The notes: generated by a model from the letters alone, not told the origin. Shown: positions 8,024 to 16,412, numbered from the stretch's first letter. The stretch: 64,000 nt of DNA from Sphingobium indicum BiD32 (GCF_000382885.1 NZ_CAVK010000124.1:1-64000); one strand, 5' to 3'. A program made the numbers and translations.

Positions 8024-9019
8024 ATGGACATGCGGCAATGGCAGTTGGCGGATCGCCCGGTCGGACGCGCGCTGGTGGACGGAGATTTCCGGCTGGCCGA
8101 CATACCCATGCCGATGCCGGGGGAAGGACAGATGCTGCTCGCCGTCCGCTGGCTCGGATTTGAGCCGGCGCAAAAGGGCTGGATGGAGAATTTCGGCGGC
8201 TATGTCGCACCGATCGAGTTGGGCGACGTCATGCGCGGCATGGGCGTGGCTGAGGTGGTCGAGAGCCGGGGCGGGCGCTGGCCGGTCGGCACGATGGTGG
8301 CCGGGATGACCGGCTGGACCGAATATCTGGTGAACGACGGGGACGGCTTCGACATCTGCCACCCCGACCTGCCGCCCCACGCGATGCTGGGGGTGCTGGG
8401 CATCCCCGGCCTGACCGCATGGCACGGCTTTTACAATATTGGCCGCCCGGTCGCAGGCGATGTCGTGGTCGTGTCCGGCGCGGCGGGGGCCACCGGATCG
8501 GTCGCGGGGCAACTCGCCAAGGTTGCGGGTTGCCATGTCATCGGCATAGCGGGTGGACCGGACAAATGCGCATGGCTGACGCAGGAGGCGGGGTTCGATG
8601 CCGCCATCGACTATCGCGAGGGCAAGGTTGCCGAGCAGTTGAAGGCGTTGGCTCCCAAGGGCTGCGACATCGTCTATGACAATGTCGGCGGCGCAGTGCT
8701 GGACGCCATGCTCGCCCGCCTCGCCATCGGCGCGCGGGTGGTGCTGTGCGGGGGGATCAGCCGTTACGAGCAAGGCGGACAGATTGCCGGGCCGGGCAAT
8801 TATTTCAACCTCATCCTGCGCCGCGCCCGGATGGAGGGGTTCATCATCCTCGACCAGCAACCCCATTGGCCCGCGATGCGCGACCGGCTCGTTGCGCTAG
8901 TGCTGGCGGACAAGTTGCGCTGGCAGGTGGACGAGCAGCAGGGGTTCGAGGCTGCGCCTGCTGCGCTCGCCCGCCTGTTCACCGGTGCCAATCGCGGCAA
9001 GCAGATCGTGAAACTCTGA
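8024..9019 (+). CDS. NADP-dependent MDR-family oxidoreductase (CurA/leukotriene B4 dehydrogenase-like)
   Basis: A 331-residue zinc-independent medium-chain reductase. The N-terminal GroES-like part (PMPMPGEGQMLLAVRWLGFEP) lacks the Cys/His zinc ligands. The Rossmann part has GLTAWHGFYNIG, then VVSGAAGATGSVAGQLAK (AxxGxxG motif) and DIVYDNVGGAVLDAML. These features fit prostaglandin reductase, CurA and related double-bond reductases acting on alpha,beta-unsaturated carbonyls. The start is ATG 8024, or ATG 8030 two codons on; both follow GGGAGCAGG. It is divergent from the TetR gene and convergent with the E2 gene, with a strong hairpin in the 37-bp gap. It may reduce an enone formed in the pathway. 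The substrate is unknown. Confidence 0.88.
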   Translation: MDMRQWQLADRPVGRALVDGDFRLADIPMPMPGEGQMLLAVRWLGFEPAQKGWMENFGGYVAPIELGDVMRGMGVAEVVESRGGRWPVGTMVAGMTGWTEYLVNDGDGFDICHPDLPPHAMLGVLGIPGLTAWHGFYNIGRPVAGDVVVVSGAAGATGSVAGQLAKVAGCHVIGIAGGPDKCAWLTQEAGFDAAIDYREGKVAEQLKALAPKGCDIVYDNVGGAVLDAMLARLAIGARVVLCGGISRYEQGGQIAGPGNYFNLILRRARMEGFIILDQQPHWPAMRDRLVALVLADKLRWQVDEQQGFEAAPAALARLFTGANRGKQIVKL

Positions 9020-9026
9020 CGATGAC

Positions 9027-9050
9027 GGGGGCCGCGCGCCCGCGGCCCCC
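9027..9050. terminator. GC hairpin between convergent MDR and E2 genes
   Basis: A perfect 10-bp stem (GGGGGCCGCG with its complement) closes a 4-nt CGCC loop in the 37-bp gap between two convergent stop codons. Its position suggests a shared terminator. It lacks a clear T-run on either side, so the termination mechanism is uncertain. Confidence 0.5.
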
Positions 9051-9056
9051 GCACCT

Positions 9057-10493
9057 TTATCCCACCAGCAGCGCCGGTTCCTCAATCAGGCCTTTAAGCG
9101 TCTGCATGAAGGCTGCGCCCACTGCGCCGTCAATCGCGCGATGGTCGCAGGAGAGCGACAATTGGACGATGGTGGCAAAGGCCAGCGCATTGCCGATCTC
9201 GATCGGTTGGCGTGTCCCGGCACCCACCGCCAGGATCGCTCCTTGCGGTGGGTTGATGATTGCGTCGAACTGGTCGATGCCGAACATGCCGAGGTTGCTG
9301 ACCGAAAAGCTGCCGCCCTGAAACTCGTCCGGCTGCAACCGCCCGGTCCGTGCCTTTTCCGCCAGCGCCTTGACCTCACGCGAGATCGCCGCGACCGACA
9401 GGCTGTCGGCCCCCTTCACGATGGGTGTGATCAGCCCCTTGTCGGTCGCCACCGCCACCGCAATGTCGGCGCTGCCAAAGCGATGGATCTCGTCGCCATG
9501 GACCTGCACATTGACGTCCGGGTGCCGCGCCAGCGCCAGCGCGCAGGCGCGCACGATATAGTCGTTGATGCTGGGGGATTCGCCGGTCGCCGCTTTCGCC
9601 TGCGCCCGCAGGCCAAGGATCGCGTCTATCCTGACTCCGGCGCGCAGATAGAAATGCGGGATGGTCGATTTGCTGTGGCTCAACGCCTTGGCGATCGCCT
9701 TGCGCATCGGCGACATTTTGACGATCTCCGCCGCGCCGGGGGCAGGGCGGGCAAAGGCGATCGACGTGGATGGCTCGGCTTTCTCCGCCGTCACCGGCTT
9801 GACCAGCGCCAGCACGTCCGCCTTGCCGATCCGTCCCTTCGGCCCCGTGCCGGTCATGCCGGTCAGGTCGACGCCATGCTGCACCGCCAGCCGTTTCGCC
9901 AGCGGGCTGGCAAAGACATCAACCAGCGTTTCGCCCACCGGGGTCAGATCCACCACGGCGCCACCACCGACAGTGACCGGTGGCAGGCTGGCCTGCTGCA
10001 CATCCTGAAATGTGATGCGCCCGTCCGGCCCGGACCCGGCGATCGCGCTGATGTCCACCCCCTGCGCCTCCGCAAAGGCACGCGCGGCCGGGCTGATCCG
10101 CGCGTCGGCGGCGATGGCGATCTTGGCCGGTGCAGCGGCGGCCGGGGCAGGGGGTGGCACCGCACCGCCAGCCTTGGACGCGACCTTGCTGTCGGCTGGC
10201 CGGAATCCGGCGACGAAGGCATCGACATCGGCCCCACTCACCGCCTCGTCCGGTCCCGCCAGCACCGCGATCAGTTCGCCGACCGCATAGGTGCCGCCGG
10301 TCTGGGCGATCAGGCGCGGGAACATGCCGTCTGCTTCCGCCTCGACCTCATTGGTGATCTTGTCGGTTTCGATGAGCGCGAGCAGGTCGCCTTTTTTGAA
10401 CGGCACCCCCTCTGCCACCATCCATTCGGCAACGACGCCCTCGGTCATCTCTATGCCCCATTTGGGCATCGCAAATGCGCGCAGATTGGCCAT
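9057..10493 (-). CDS. 2-oxoacid dehydrogenase complex E2 (dihydrolipoamide acyltransferase) with two E3-binding domains
   Basis: A 478-residue E2. The lipoyl domain occupies residues 1-80, with the lipoylated Lys45 in ETDKITNEVE. A Pro/Ala-rich linker spans 112-123. Two peripheral subunit-binding domains follow: 132-167 (ISPAARAFAEAQGVD with GSGPDGRI) and 195-230 (ASPLAKRLAVQHGVD with GTGPKGRI). The catalytic acyltransferase domain from about 255 carries the His451/Asp455 motif CDHRAIDG. It forms the core of the complex with the E1-beta and E1-alpha genes, whose stop is 5 bp upstream of this start. No E3 gene is in the window, so a housekeeping lipoamide dehydrogenase presumably serves. Candidate substrates are acetoin, a branched 2-oxoacid or a pathway-specific 2-oxoacid. 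A doubled E3-binding domain is uncommon. Confidence 0.93.
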   Translation of the reverse strand: MANLRAFAMPKWGIEMTEGVVAEWMVAEGVPFKKGDLLALIETDKITNEVEAEADGMFPRLIAQTGGTYAVGELIAVLAGPDEAVSGADVDAFVAGFRPADSKVASKAGGAVPPPAPAAAAPAKIAIAADARISPAARAFAEAQGVDISAIAGSGPDGRITFQDVQQASLPPVTVGGGAVVDLTPVGETLVDVFASPLAKRLAVQHGVDLTGMTGTGPKGRIGKADVLALVKPVTAEKAEPSTSIAFARPAPGAAEIVKMSPMRKAIAKALSHSKSTIPHFYLRAGVRIDAILGLRAQAKAATGESPSINDYIVRACALALARHPDVNVQVHGDEIHRFGSADIAVAVATDKGLITPIVKGADSLSVAAISREVKALAEKARTGRLQPDEFQGGSFSVSNLGMFGIDQFDAIINPPQGAILAVGAGTRQPIEIGNALAFATIVQLSLSCDHRAIDGAVGAAFMQTLKGLIEEPALLVG

Positions 10494-10498
10494 TTTGC

Positions 10499-11515
10499 TT
10501 ATCCCCGCCGGTAGGACATGAGCTTCACCGCGCTCGCCACAATCTTGTCGGGCGATGGCAGATAGGCGGATTCAAGTTCGCGTGCGAACGGCACCGGGCT
10601 GTGCGGCGGCGTGACCATGTCGATCGGTGCCTTCAGCGATGCGAACGCCTTTTGCGCGACCAGCGCCGACAGGTCGGTCGCAAAGGAACAGCGCGGCGGC
10701 GCTTCATCGACGATCAGCAACCGTCCGGTTCGCTCGACACTGTCGAGGATCGCTTCCTCGTCCAGCGGGCTGGTGGTGCGCAGGTCGAGTATGTCACACC
10801 CGATGCCGTCCTGCGCCAGCTGCGCGGCGGCATTCTCGGCAAAGCCCACCATCATGCCGGTCGCCAATATGGTGATGTCGTCGCCCTGCGTCACATGCCG
10901 GGCATGGCCAAAGGGGATGATATAGTCCCCGTCCGGCACCTCGCCCTTCACACCATAAAGCGCCTTATGCTCCAGGAAGATCACCGGATCATCGTCTCGG
11001 ATCGCCTGGGTCAGCAGCCCCTTGGCGTCGGCAGGGGTGGAGGGCATGACGACCTTCAGCCCCGGCATGGCGGTGACGAACTGGTGGATCACCTGGCTAT
11101 GCTGGGGCGCGGCGTTGAAGCCCGCGCCATAGGGCATACGGATGACCAGCGGGCAGCTGGTCTTACCGCCGAACATGTAACGGAATTTGGCGACCTGATT
11201 CCATATCTGGTCCATGCACACGCCAATGAAGTCGGCGAACATGATCTCCGCGATCGCCCGCTTGCCGGTCAGCGCCGCGCCTGCCGCCGCGCCGATGATG
11301 GCGCTTTCGGAAATGGGCGTGTCGATCACCCGGTCCGCGCCATATTTGGCCCATAGCCCGCCCGATGTGCCCCAGATGCCGCCGATCGCCTCCGGCCCGC
11401 CGGGCGCGCCATTGCCCCCGACAATATCCTCGCCCAGCATGATCAGCCTGTCGTCGCGGGCCATTTCGTCATCGATCGTGTCGCGAATGACGTCGCGGAT
11501 CATCTTGATTGCCAT
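10499..11515 (-). CDS. 2-oxoacid dehydrogenase E1 component, beta subunit
   Basis: A 338-residue thiamine-diphosphate E1-beta subunit (transketolase pyrimidine-binding plus C-terminal domain). It shows LIMLGEDIVGGNG, the conserved DTPISESAIIGAAAGAAL, GKRAIAEIMFADF, FGGKTSCPLVIRMPYGAG and the C-terminal LDLRTTSPLDEEAI. Closest in style are acetoin and pyruvate dehydrogenase E1-beta subunits (AcoB/PdhB type). The gene lies between E1-alpha (18-bp gap) and E2 (5-bp gap), which indicates one operon and a stoichiometric complex. With E1-alpha it decarboxylates a 2-oxoacid and reductively acylates the lipoyl arm of E2. Substrate specificity cannot be read from the sequence. Confidence 0.94.
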   Translation of the reverse strand: MAIKMIRDVIRDTIDDEMARDDRLIMLGEDIVGGNGAPGGPEAIGGIWGTSGGLWAKYGADRVIDTPISESAIIGAAAGAALTGKRAIAEIMFADFIGVCMDQIWNQVAKFRYMFGGKTSCPLVIRMPYGAGFNAAPQHSQVIHQFVTAMPGLKVVMPSTPADAKGLLTQAIRDDDPVIFLEHKALYGVKGEVPDGDYIIPFGHARHVTQGDDITILATGMMVGFAENAAAQLAQDGIGCDILDLRTTSPLDEEAILDSVERTGRLLIVDEAPPRCSFATDLSALVAQKAFASLKAPIDMVTPPHSPVPFARELESAYLPSPDKIVASAVKLMSYRRG

Positions 11516-11533
11516 ATGTCGATCCTCCTGGCG

Positions 11534-12496
11534 TCAGTAGCTGATATAGACGTCTTGCAGGACGTCCTGCGGGGTTGGCCGGTCGGCCAGCTTGGCCTCT
11601 CCGACGGCCCGATCAATCAGGTCGGCGACTTCGACGTCCACCCTGTCTAGCTCGGCCCCTTCCAGCAATTTGGCTTCCGTCACCCTGGTACGGAATGTCT
11701 TGAGGCAGTCGCGCTCCTCACGGATGCGGTCCAGTTCGCCCGGCCCGCGATAACGCTGTGGATCGCCCTCGAAATGGCCGTAGAAGCGCTCGCAATCCAG
11801 CTCGATCGAGGCCGGACCGTTGCCGGCCTTGCAATAGTCGATCAGCTCGCGCATCGCGTCATAGACGCTGAAAAAGTCGATGCCGTTGGCCTTGATCGCC
11901 TTCATCCCGAACGCCGCCGACCGCGCCGTCATGCTCTCTGCGCCCACGGCATAGGCTTCGCCTGTATGTTCGGAATAATGGTTATTCTCGAACACGAAGA
12001 TGACCGGCAGTTTCAGCACCACCGCCATGTTCATCGCCTCGAACGTCGTGCCCTGATTGCACGCGCCATCGCCGGAAAAGGCGATCGAGACGGTGCCGTT
12101 GCTTTTCGCCGTAATGCCTGCGCCGACCGCGATCGGCGCGCCCGCGCCGACAATGCCGTTGGCACCCAGCATCCCGACATTCATGTCGGCGATGTGCATC
12201 GACCCGCCCTTGCCCTTGCACAGGCCATCGCGCGATCCGTAAATCTCCTTCATCATCGCCATCACGTCGCACCCCTTGGCGATGCAATGGCCATGACCCC
12301 GGTGGGTGGAGATGATGTAGTCGGTCGGCCCCAGATGCTCGCACACCCCCACGGCGCAGGCTTCCTGTCCCGCATAGAGATGGGTGAAACCGGCAATCTC
12401 GCCCAGCGCGATTTCGTCGTGCAGGCGCTCCTCGAACAGGCGGATCGTCTTCATCTGACGATAGGCCCGTATCAGTGCCTCGCGGCTCAATTGCAT
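11534..12496 (-). CDS. 2-oxoacid dehydrogenase E1 component, alpha subunit
   Basis: A 320-residue E1-alpha subunit. The thiamine-diphosphate motif is GDGACNQGTTFEAMNMA (from residue 142), ending in NN at 171-172. Other hallmarks are YAGQEACAVGVCEHLG, STHRGHGHCIAKG and the phosphorylation-loop-like region with KGKGGSMHIAD. Length and motifs fit AcoA/PdhA-type heterotetrameric E1 rather than the single-chain AceE type. The operon order DUF35, thiolase, acyl-CoA dehydrogenase, this gene, E1-beta, E2 suggests that a 2-oxoacid or alpha-hydroxyketone fragment released upstream in the pathway is converted to an acyl-CoA here. Confidence 0.94.
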   Translation of the reverse strand: MQLSREALIRAYRQMKTIRLFEERLHDEIALGEIAGFTHLYAGQEACAVGVCEHLGPTDYIISTHRGHGHCIAKGCDVMAMMKEIYGSRDGLCKGKGGSMHIADMNVGMLGANGIVGAGAPIAVGAGITAKSNGTVSIAFSGDGACNQGTTFEAMNMAVVLKLPVIFVFENNHYSEHTGEAYAVGAESMTARSAAFGMKAIKANGIDFFSVYDAMRELIDYCKAGNGPASIELDCERFYGHFEGDPQRYRGPGELDRIREERDCLKTFRTRVTEAKLLEGAELDRVDVEVADLIDRAVGEAKLADRPTPQDVLQDVYISY

Positions 12497-12527
12497 ATCG
12501 TCTCTCCCGATCGGTCGATTCTGCCGG

Positions 12528-13736
12528 TCACAGACCCAGAACCGTTTTTGCTATGATATTGCGCTGGACCTCATTGGTCCCGCCAAAGATGGTCCAGGCG
12601 CGTGAATTGAGATAGCGGGGCGCGGCCAGTTGCGCGGCCTTGCCATGCAGAGCGGGCGGCGCCTGATTGCCATAGAGCGGCCTTCGCCCCTCCAGCGCGA
12701 TCCCGGCATAGCCGTAAAGCTGCACCGCCAGCCCGTCGACCTGTTGCCGCAGGGTGGACGCGACCAGTTTGGACAAAGATGTCTGCGGTCCGGGCGGCAG
12801 CCCCTTGGCCATTTCCGCCAGCACTCGCATCTCGGTCATTTCCAGCGCCTGCGCCTCCAGCTCGACCCGCGCCAGCCGCGCCATGTAATGCGCGTCGTCG
12901 CTCATGCATCCGCCCCTGCCGTCCGGCTCCGCGCCCGCCGCCTTGCGCAACCGGGCGATGTCGGACAGCAATTTGGGCGCATGGCACGCGCCGCCGCGCT
13001 CATTTTCCAGCAGGAATTTGGCGATGGTCCAGCCCTGACCCTCTTCGCCCACCAGCTCGCTGGCCGGGGTGATGGCGTCGTCCAGAAATACCTCATTGAC
13101 CTCATGATCGCCAGCCAGCCCGATGATCGGCCGCACCTCTATCCCCGTCTGCGCCATGTCGATCAACAGGAAGCTGATCGCGCGCTGCGGCTTGGCGGCA
13201 GGGTCGGTCTTGGCCAGGCAGAAGATATGGGTCGCGTGATGGGCATGGGTGGTCCACAGCTTGCGGCCGTTGACGACATAAAGATCACCGCGCCGTTCCG
13301 CCCGCGTGCGAAGACTGGCAAGGTCCGACCCGGAACCCGGCTCGGAAAAGCCCTGACACCAGAAGTCGGTGCCGTCGAGGATGCGCGGCAAAATCCGGGC
13401 CTTCTGCTCATCGGTACCGAACTGGCAGATGACTGGTCCGAGCAGTTTCAGGCTCAGCACCGGCAGGCTGGGCGCGTCGGCCAGCGCGCATTCCTTCTCG
13501 AAAATATAGCGCTGGATCGGTGTCCATCCGGTGCCACCGCACGCGACCGGCCAGTTATAGGCCAGCCACCCCTTTGCGTGCAGGATCGCCTGCCACTCGC
13601 GGCCAATGTCCGGCTCCACGAACACGCCGGGCGTGCCGCGCATCCCCTCGCGCAGATGCTGGGGCAGATGCTCGTCCAGAAAGCGGCGAACATCGGCGCG
13701 GAACGCCTGATCCTGCGGGGAAAAATCCAGGTCCAT
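12528..13736 (-). CDS. Acyl-CoA dehydrogenase (FadE-like, C-terminal FGGTNEVQ type)
   Basis: A 402-residue acyl-CoA dehydrogenase. The flavin loop is FWCQGFSEPGSGSDLASL (residues about 125-142), followed by VNGRKLWTTHAHHATH. The C-terminus is FGGTNEVQRNIIAKTVLGL. The usual C-terminal catalytic Glu of YEGT enzymes is replaced by Gly. In this branch, as in isovaleryl- and long-chain-type enzymes and mycobacterial FadE partners, the base can lie on another helix; a candidate is the Glu-rich LLENERGG segment. The gene is one base from the thiolase stop and 31 bp ahead of E1-alpha, so it belongs to the six-gene minus operon. It probably dehydrogenates a branched or ring-attached acyl-CoA side chain. 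Confidence 0.92.
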   Translation of the reverse strand: MDLDFSPQDQAFRADVRRFLDEHLPQHLREGMRGTPGVFVEPDIGREWQAILHAKGWLAYNWPVACGGTGWTPIQRYIFEKECALADAPSLPVLSLKLLGPVICQFGTDEQKARILPRILDGTDFWCQGFSEPGSGSDLASLRTRAERRGDLYVVNGRKLWTTHAHHATHIFCLAKTDPAAKPQRAISFLLIDMAQTGIEVRPIIGLAGDHEVNEVFLDDAITPASELVGEEGQGWTIAKFLLENERGGACHAPKLLSDIARLRKAAGAEPDGRGGCMSDDAHYMARLARVELEAQALEMTEMRVLAEMAKGLPPGPQTSLSKLVASTLRQQVDGLAVQLYGYAGIALEGRRPLYGNQAPPALHGKAAQLAAPRYLNSRAWTIFGGTNEVQRNIIAKTVLGL

Positions 13737-13737
13737 C

Positions 13738-14883
13738 TTATCGTTCCAATATGGTCACGCCGGAAATGCCCGGTGCGCCGTAAACATGGGAGTAAGCGGT
13801 GCGCGGATCGCCCGGCACTTGCCGTCCGCCGCCAAGGCCGCGCAATTGCAGCGCATTTTCATAGACTTGCCGCAGGCCGGACGCGCCGATCGGCTCGCCA
13901 CAGGCCAGGCACCCGCCATCCGTATTCACCGGCAATCGGCCGTCGATGTTGGTCCAGCCATTGGCCAGCCATTCTTCCTGATCGCCGTCCGCGCAAAAGC
14001 CATTTTCGGCCATGTGCATGATTTCCGCGCCGGACTCGGTGTCCTGCAACTGCGCCAGATCAATGTCCTGCGGGCCGATCCCCGCCATCTCAAAGGCCGC
14101 CTTGCTCGCCAGCAGGGTCGGTGCACCGCCGCGCTTGATGTCCATGCAGGGTGCGAACACCTCGAACGATCCGGGCGGGCGCGTCCGCACCACCGCCGCC
14201 TTGATCCGCACCTGATCGCGTCCCAGTTCGCGCGCCTTCTTCGCGCTCGCCAGCACCAGCGCGACGCCACCCTCGGCAGGCGAACAGAACATATATTTGG
14301 TCAGCGGATCGCTGATCATCTGGGCGTTCAGGATGGTGTCGATATCCACTGGCGATCGACGCCAGGCATGGGCTGCATGGACGGCGTTGCGAAATGCCTT
14401 TTCCGCGACGCGACCGAGCGACGTGGCGGTGATGCCGTGCAACGCCATATAGCGTTGCAGCTTCATCGCGAAAAACTGGGTTGTCACCATGAAGCCCGCT
14501 TCGCCATACCATTCGGGCAGGCTATATTCGGTCGGCAGGGCGTTGAACGCGCCGCGCGGATGCTTGTCGAAGCCGATGGCGATGCCGACATCATGCGCGC
14601 CTGACGCGATCGCCTGCCATGATCCGATCAGCGCCGACCCGCCGGTGGCGCAGCCATTTTTGACATTGATGAAGGGCAGGCCGGTCAACCCCAGTTCGTT
14701 GACGATCGTGTCGGCATTGCCAGCCGAATCGGATCCGCCAAATCCGAACTGCATGTTGGGCCATTCCAGCCCCGCGTCCGCCATGGCCGCGCGCGCGGCG
14801 TTCGCGCCCTGCTGCAACCCGCTGACCCCGTCGGTGCGACCGAACGGATGGATGCCGATGCCCACGATATAGACGTCCTGCAT
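13738..14883 (-). CDS. Thiolase-family protein (SCP-x/lipid-transfer type, possible acyl-CoA aldolase)
   Basis: A 381-residue thiolase-fold protein. It opens with VYIVGIGIHPFGR and has the nucleophile region INVKNGCATGGSALIG, with Cys78 where thiolases acylate. In the C-terminal segment GGCLACGEPIGASG, the His of the usual GHPxGATG motif is Glu. That replacement is typical of the SCP-x/Ltp-like branch rather than of beta-oxidation thiolases. The gene is 3 bp from a DUF35 OB-fold gene. In steroid degraders (Ltp2 with ChsH2-DUF35) this pairing forms an acyl-CoA retro-aldolase. I infer C-C bond cleavage of a beta-hydroxy or beta-keto acyl-CoA in the cytoplasm. Plain thiolysis remains possible. 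Confidence 0.88.
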   Translation of the reverse strand: MQDVYIVGIGIHPFGRTDGVSGLQQGANAARAAMADAGLEWPNMQFGFGGSDSAGNADTIVNELGLTGLPFINVKNGCATGGSALIGSWQAIASGAHDVGIAIGFDKHPRGAFNALPTEYSLPEWYGEAGFMVTTQFFAMKLQRYMALHGITATSLGRVAEKAFRNAVHAAHAWRRSPVDIDTILNAQMISDPLTKYMFCSPAEGGVALVLASAKKARELGRDQVRIKAAVVRTRPPGSFEVFAPCMDIKRGGAPTLLASKAAFEMAGIGPQDIDLAQLQDTESGAEIMHMAENGFCADGDQEEWLANGWTNIDGRLPVNTDGGCLACGEPIGASGLRQVYENALQLRGLGGGRQVPGDPRTAYSHVYGAPGISGVTILER

Positions 14884-14886
14884 CGC

Positions 14887-15291
14887 TCAGCCCTCCGTCG
14901 CGGGGGTGAAGGCGTAGAGGCGAACGTCATTGCCGTCCGCATCGGTGGCAAAGGATATGACGGTCAACGCCATCGCCATGCCGATCGTCAACCGGTCGAA
15001 GTCCACGCCCGTGAGTTGCGTCTCCACGATCGTCGCGCCGGGCAATTCGACATAGCCGATGGGGAAGGGGGCAAAATCCTGCGGCCCGATATAGGGCGGC
15101 GACTTGGGGCGGAATCGTTGTACCGTCCAGGACCAGAGCGTTCCGTCACGCGGCAGATCCACCGCCTCCCAGCGCGCGGCATCGTCGGGGCAGGGAAAGA
15201 CGATCCGTCCCGTCTCACGATGGCGGCCGCCGATCAGGGTCGGTTCGGGGGTCTCCCGGAACAGTCCTTCGGCAATGGCAGATACGCCCAA
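14887..15291 (-). CDS. DUF35/OB-fold protein, probable partner of the adjacent thiolase
   Basis: About 134 residues, of the Zn-ribbon-plus-OB-fold (DUF35) type. It shows PTLIGGRHRETGRIVFPCP, then GTLWSWTVQRFRPKSPPY and FPIGYVELPG, the standard order of ribbon then OB-fold. The zinc-ribbon Cys pairs are missing: the CxxC position reads RHRETG, so the ribbon is degenerate. I chose the TTG at 15291, which has GAGAGGG about 8 bp upstream. A more distal TTG at 15396 lies inside the T-run of the LuxR terminator and cannot be the start. The gene heads the six-gene minus operon, 3 bp ahead of the thiolase. DUF35 proteins bind thiolases and channel acyl-CoA substrates. Confidence 0.78.
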   Translation of the reverse strand: MGVSAIAEGLFRETPEPTLIGGRHRETGRIVFPCPDDAARWEAVDLPRDGTLWSWTVQRFRPKSPPYIGPQDFAPFPIGYVELPGATIVETQLTGVDFDRLTIGMAMALTVISFATDADGNDVRLYAFTPATEG

Positions 15292-15349
15292 CGTCTCAAC
15301 CCTCTCATCCTTGTGTCGGACCACTATGGGAAGGAGATGGGGCAAAGGC

Positions 15350-15369
15350 TTCTGTAAGAAAGCATAGGT
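15350..15369. promoter_or_regulatory. Lux-box-like site upstream of the DUF35-thiolase-E2 operon
   Basis: TTCTGTAAGAAAGCATAGGT agrees with the classical lux box at 13 of 20 positions by my count and keeps the CTG-N10-YAG core. It lies 58 bp upstream of the DUF35 start, downstream of the LuxR terminator. The first two bases of the left half are poor matches. Confidence 0.33.
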
Positions 15370-15394
15370 TCGCGGCCGGCCTTTCGCTCCAGAC

Positions 15395-15425
15395 AAAAAA
15401 AGACCAGCCGGTTGCCCGGCTGGTC
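15395..15425 (-). terminator. Rho-independent terminator of the LuxR gene
   Basis: On the minus strand a 10-bp perfect stem (GACCAGCCGG and its complement) closes a GCAA loop and is followed by seven T residues. It lies about 27 bp beyond the LuxR stop. It separates that gene from the co-directional DUF35-to-E2 operon, which therefore needs its own promoter. Confidence 0.9.
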
Positions 15426-15452
15426 CATGCGGTGTCCCAAGGGGGAGGGAGC

Positions 15453-16322
15453 TTATTTCGCGGCGACCTGCGCCTCGATCTGCGGATGCGGGACCATCAC
15501 GGCGGCGACATTGCCCAGATAGCCAAGCTGCGTCGCCTTGAACACGGTCTGGCTACGGTTGACGGCTTCCAGCTTGATCGCGGCATTGTGGATGTGGAAG
15601 CGCACCGTGGCGCAACTGCGCTCCAGAATCAGGGCGATCTCCACGTCGGTCTTGCCTACCGCCGCCCAGCGCAGACATTCCACCTCGCGCTTGGACAGGC
15701 GACAATTTTTGGGAATCCAGGGCCGCTGGCTCGACACGCGGGTATAGCCATGGACGAAGCGCCGGGCATGATATTCCAGCTGGTCGCTATAGAGGTCGAA
15801 CTCCTTGCTCAGATCGTTGCGCTTGTCATTGAAGGGCGAGAAACTGATCGCCGCGATCTGGCCGAAGGACATGTGGACCGGCACGCAGATGACCGCGTTC
15901 GCATTCACTTCGCCCTGAAAGAGGCTGAGGTCGATCTGGTCGAGCAGGGGATTGGGCGCGCGGGTGTGGATGCCATGGGCGTTGGCCCAGAAGGGTTCAT
16001 TTTCGTAGCGACAGGCGAAGGTCAGCGGCGAACTGAGCGCCAGCAGCGGCTTTTGCCACCATTGTTCCTTGGTCGCGGGCCAGCCGAACACGCCGCTGGC
16101 CAGTACATCGCCATCGGCGTCGGTCATGGGCGATCGGGATGCGATATTGGCGCAGGCAGCGACGCGGAAATTGCCCAGATCGCGGGCAATGTCGCGTAAC
16201 GCTTCGGCAGCGGGCCGGATGTCGGCCGCCACCTGAATAGCGGTTGGTATCTGCCTGCCCGAACGAAAATCGGTCGCTATCTTTGCAGCGTCCCCATTGT
16301 CGGACCGGGCGGCGACGAGCAT
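15453..16322 (-). CDS. LuxR-family transcriptional regulator (autoinducer-domain-like N-terminus), LuxR solo
   Basis: About 289 residues from the ATG at 16322, which has GGAGAGA and AGGTG upstream; in-frame starts at 16340 and 16454 lack ribosome binding sites. The C-terminal LuxR helix-turn-helix spans residues 207-270 (CRLSKREVECLRWAAVGKT, then EIALILERSCATVRFHIHNA). The N-terminal part (about 40-190, with FWANAHG and NANAVICVPVHMSFG) has the layout of an autoinducer-binding domain, but I cannot assign the standard AHL-contact residues. No luxI-type synthase is visible. It is divergent from an acyl-CoA dehydrogenase and has a 20-bp lux-type palindrome in the shared spacer. It probably senses a pathway metabolite and activates the cluster. 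Confidence 0.88.
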   Translation of the reverse strand: MLVAARSDNGDAAKIATDFRSGRQIPTAIQVAADIRPAAEALRDIARDLGNFRVAACANIASRSPMTDADGDVLASGVFGWPATKEQWWQKPLLALSSPLTFACRYENEPFWANAHGIHTRAPNPLLDQIDLSLFQGEVNANAVICVPVHMSFGQIAAISFSPFNDKRNDLSKEFDLYSDQLEYHARRFVHGYTRVSSQRPWIPKNCRLSKREVECLRWAAVGKTDVEIALILERSCATVRFHIHNAAIKLEAVNRSQTVFKATQLGYLGNVAAVMVPHPQIEAQVAAK

Positions 16323-16377
16323 GTCACCTGATCTCTCCATAGCGGCGATGCTATGCCTGACGCACGGTCGCGACAAG

Positions 16378-16412
16378 CGGCAAAAACCTATGACTAGCGA
16401 TAGGTTTTGCCG
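16378..16412. promoter_or_regulatory. Lux-box palindrome (16386-16405) inside a longer inverted repeat
   Basis: ACCTATGACTAGCGATAGGT is a 20-bp ACCT-N12-AGGT element with perfect ACCTAT/ATAGGT half-sites. The inverted repeat extends outward (CGGCAAAA and TTTTGCCG flanks, one extra A on the left) to cover 16378-16412. It lies 63 bp upstream of the LuxR start and 146 bp upstream of the divergent acyl-CoA dehydrogenase, a natural place for autoregulation. Confidence 0.55.

Noticed and set aside
15292-15396. Longer N-terminus for the DUF35 protein from a TTG at 15396
   Set aside because: That codon lies within the T-run of the LuxR terminator, and the added 35 residues do not belong to the family.
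15453-16322. A quorum-sensing pair (luxI next to luxR)
   Set aside because: No acyl-homoserine-lactone synthase motif was seen in any frame near the regulator. It is treated as a LuxR solo.
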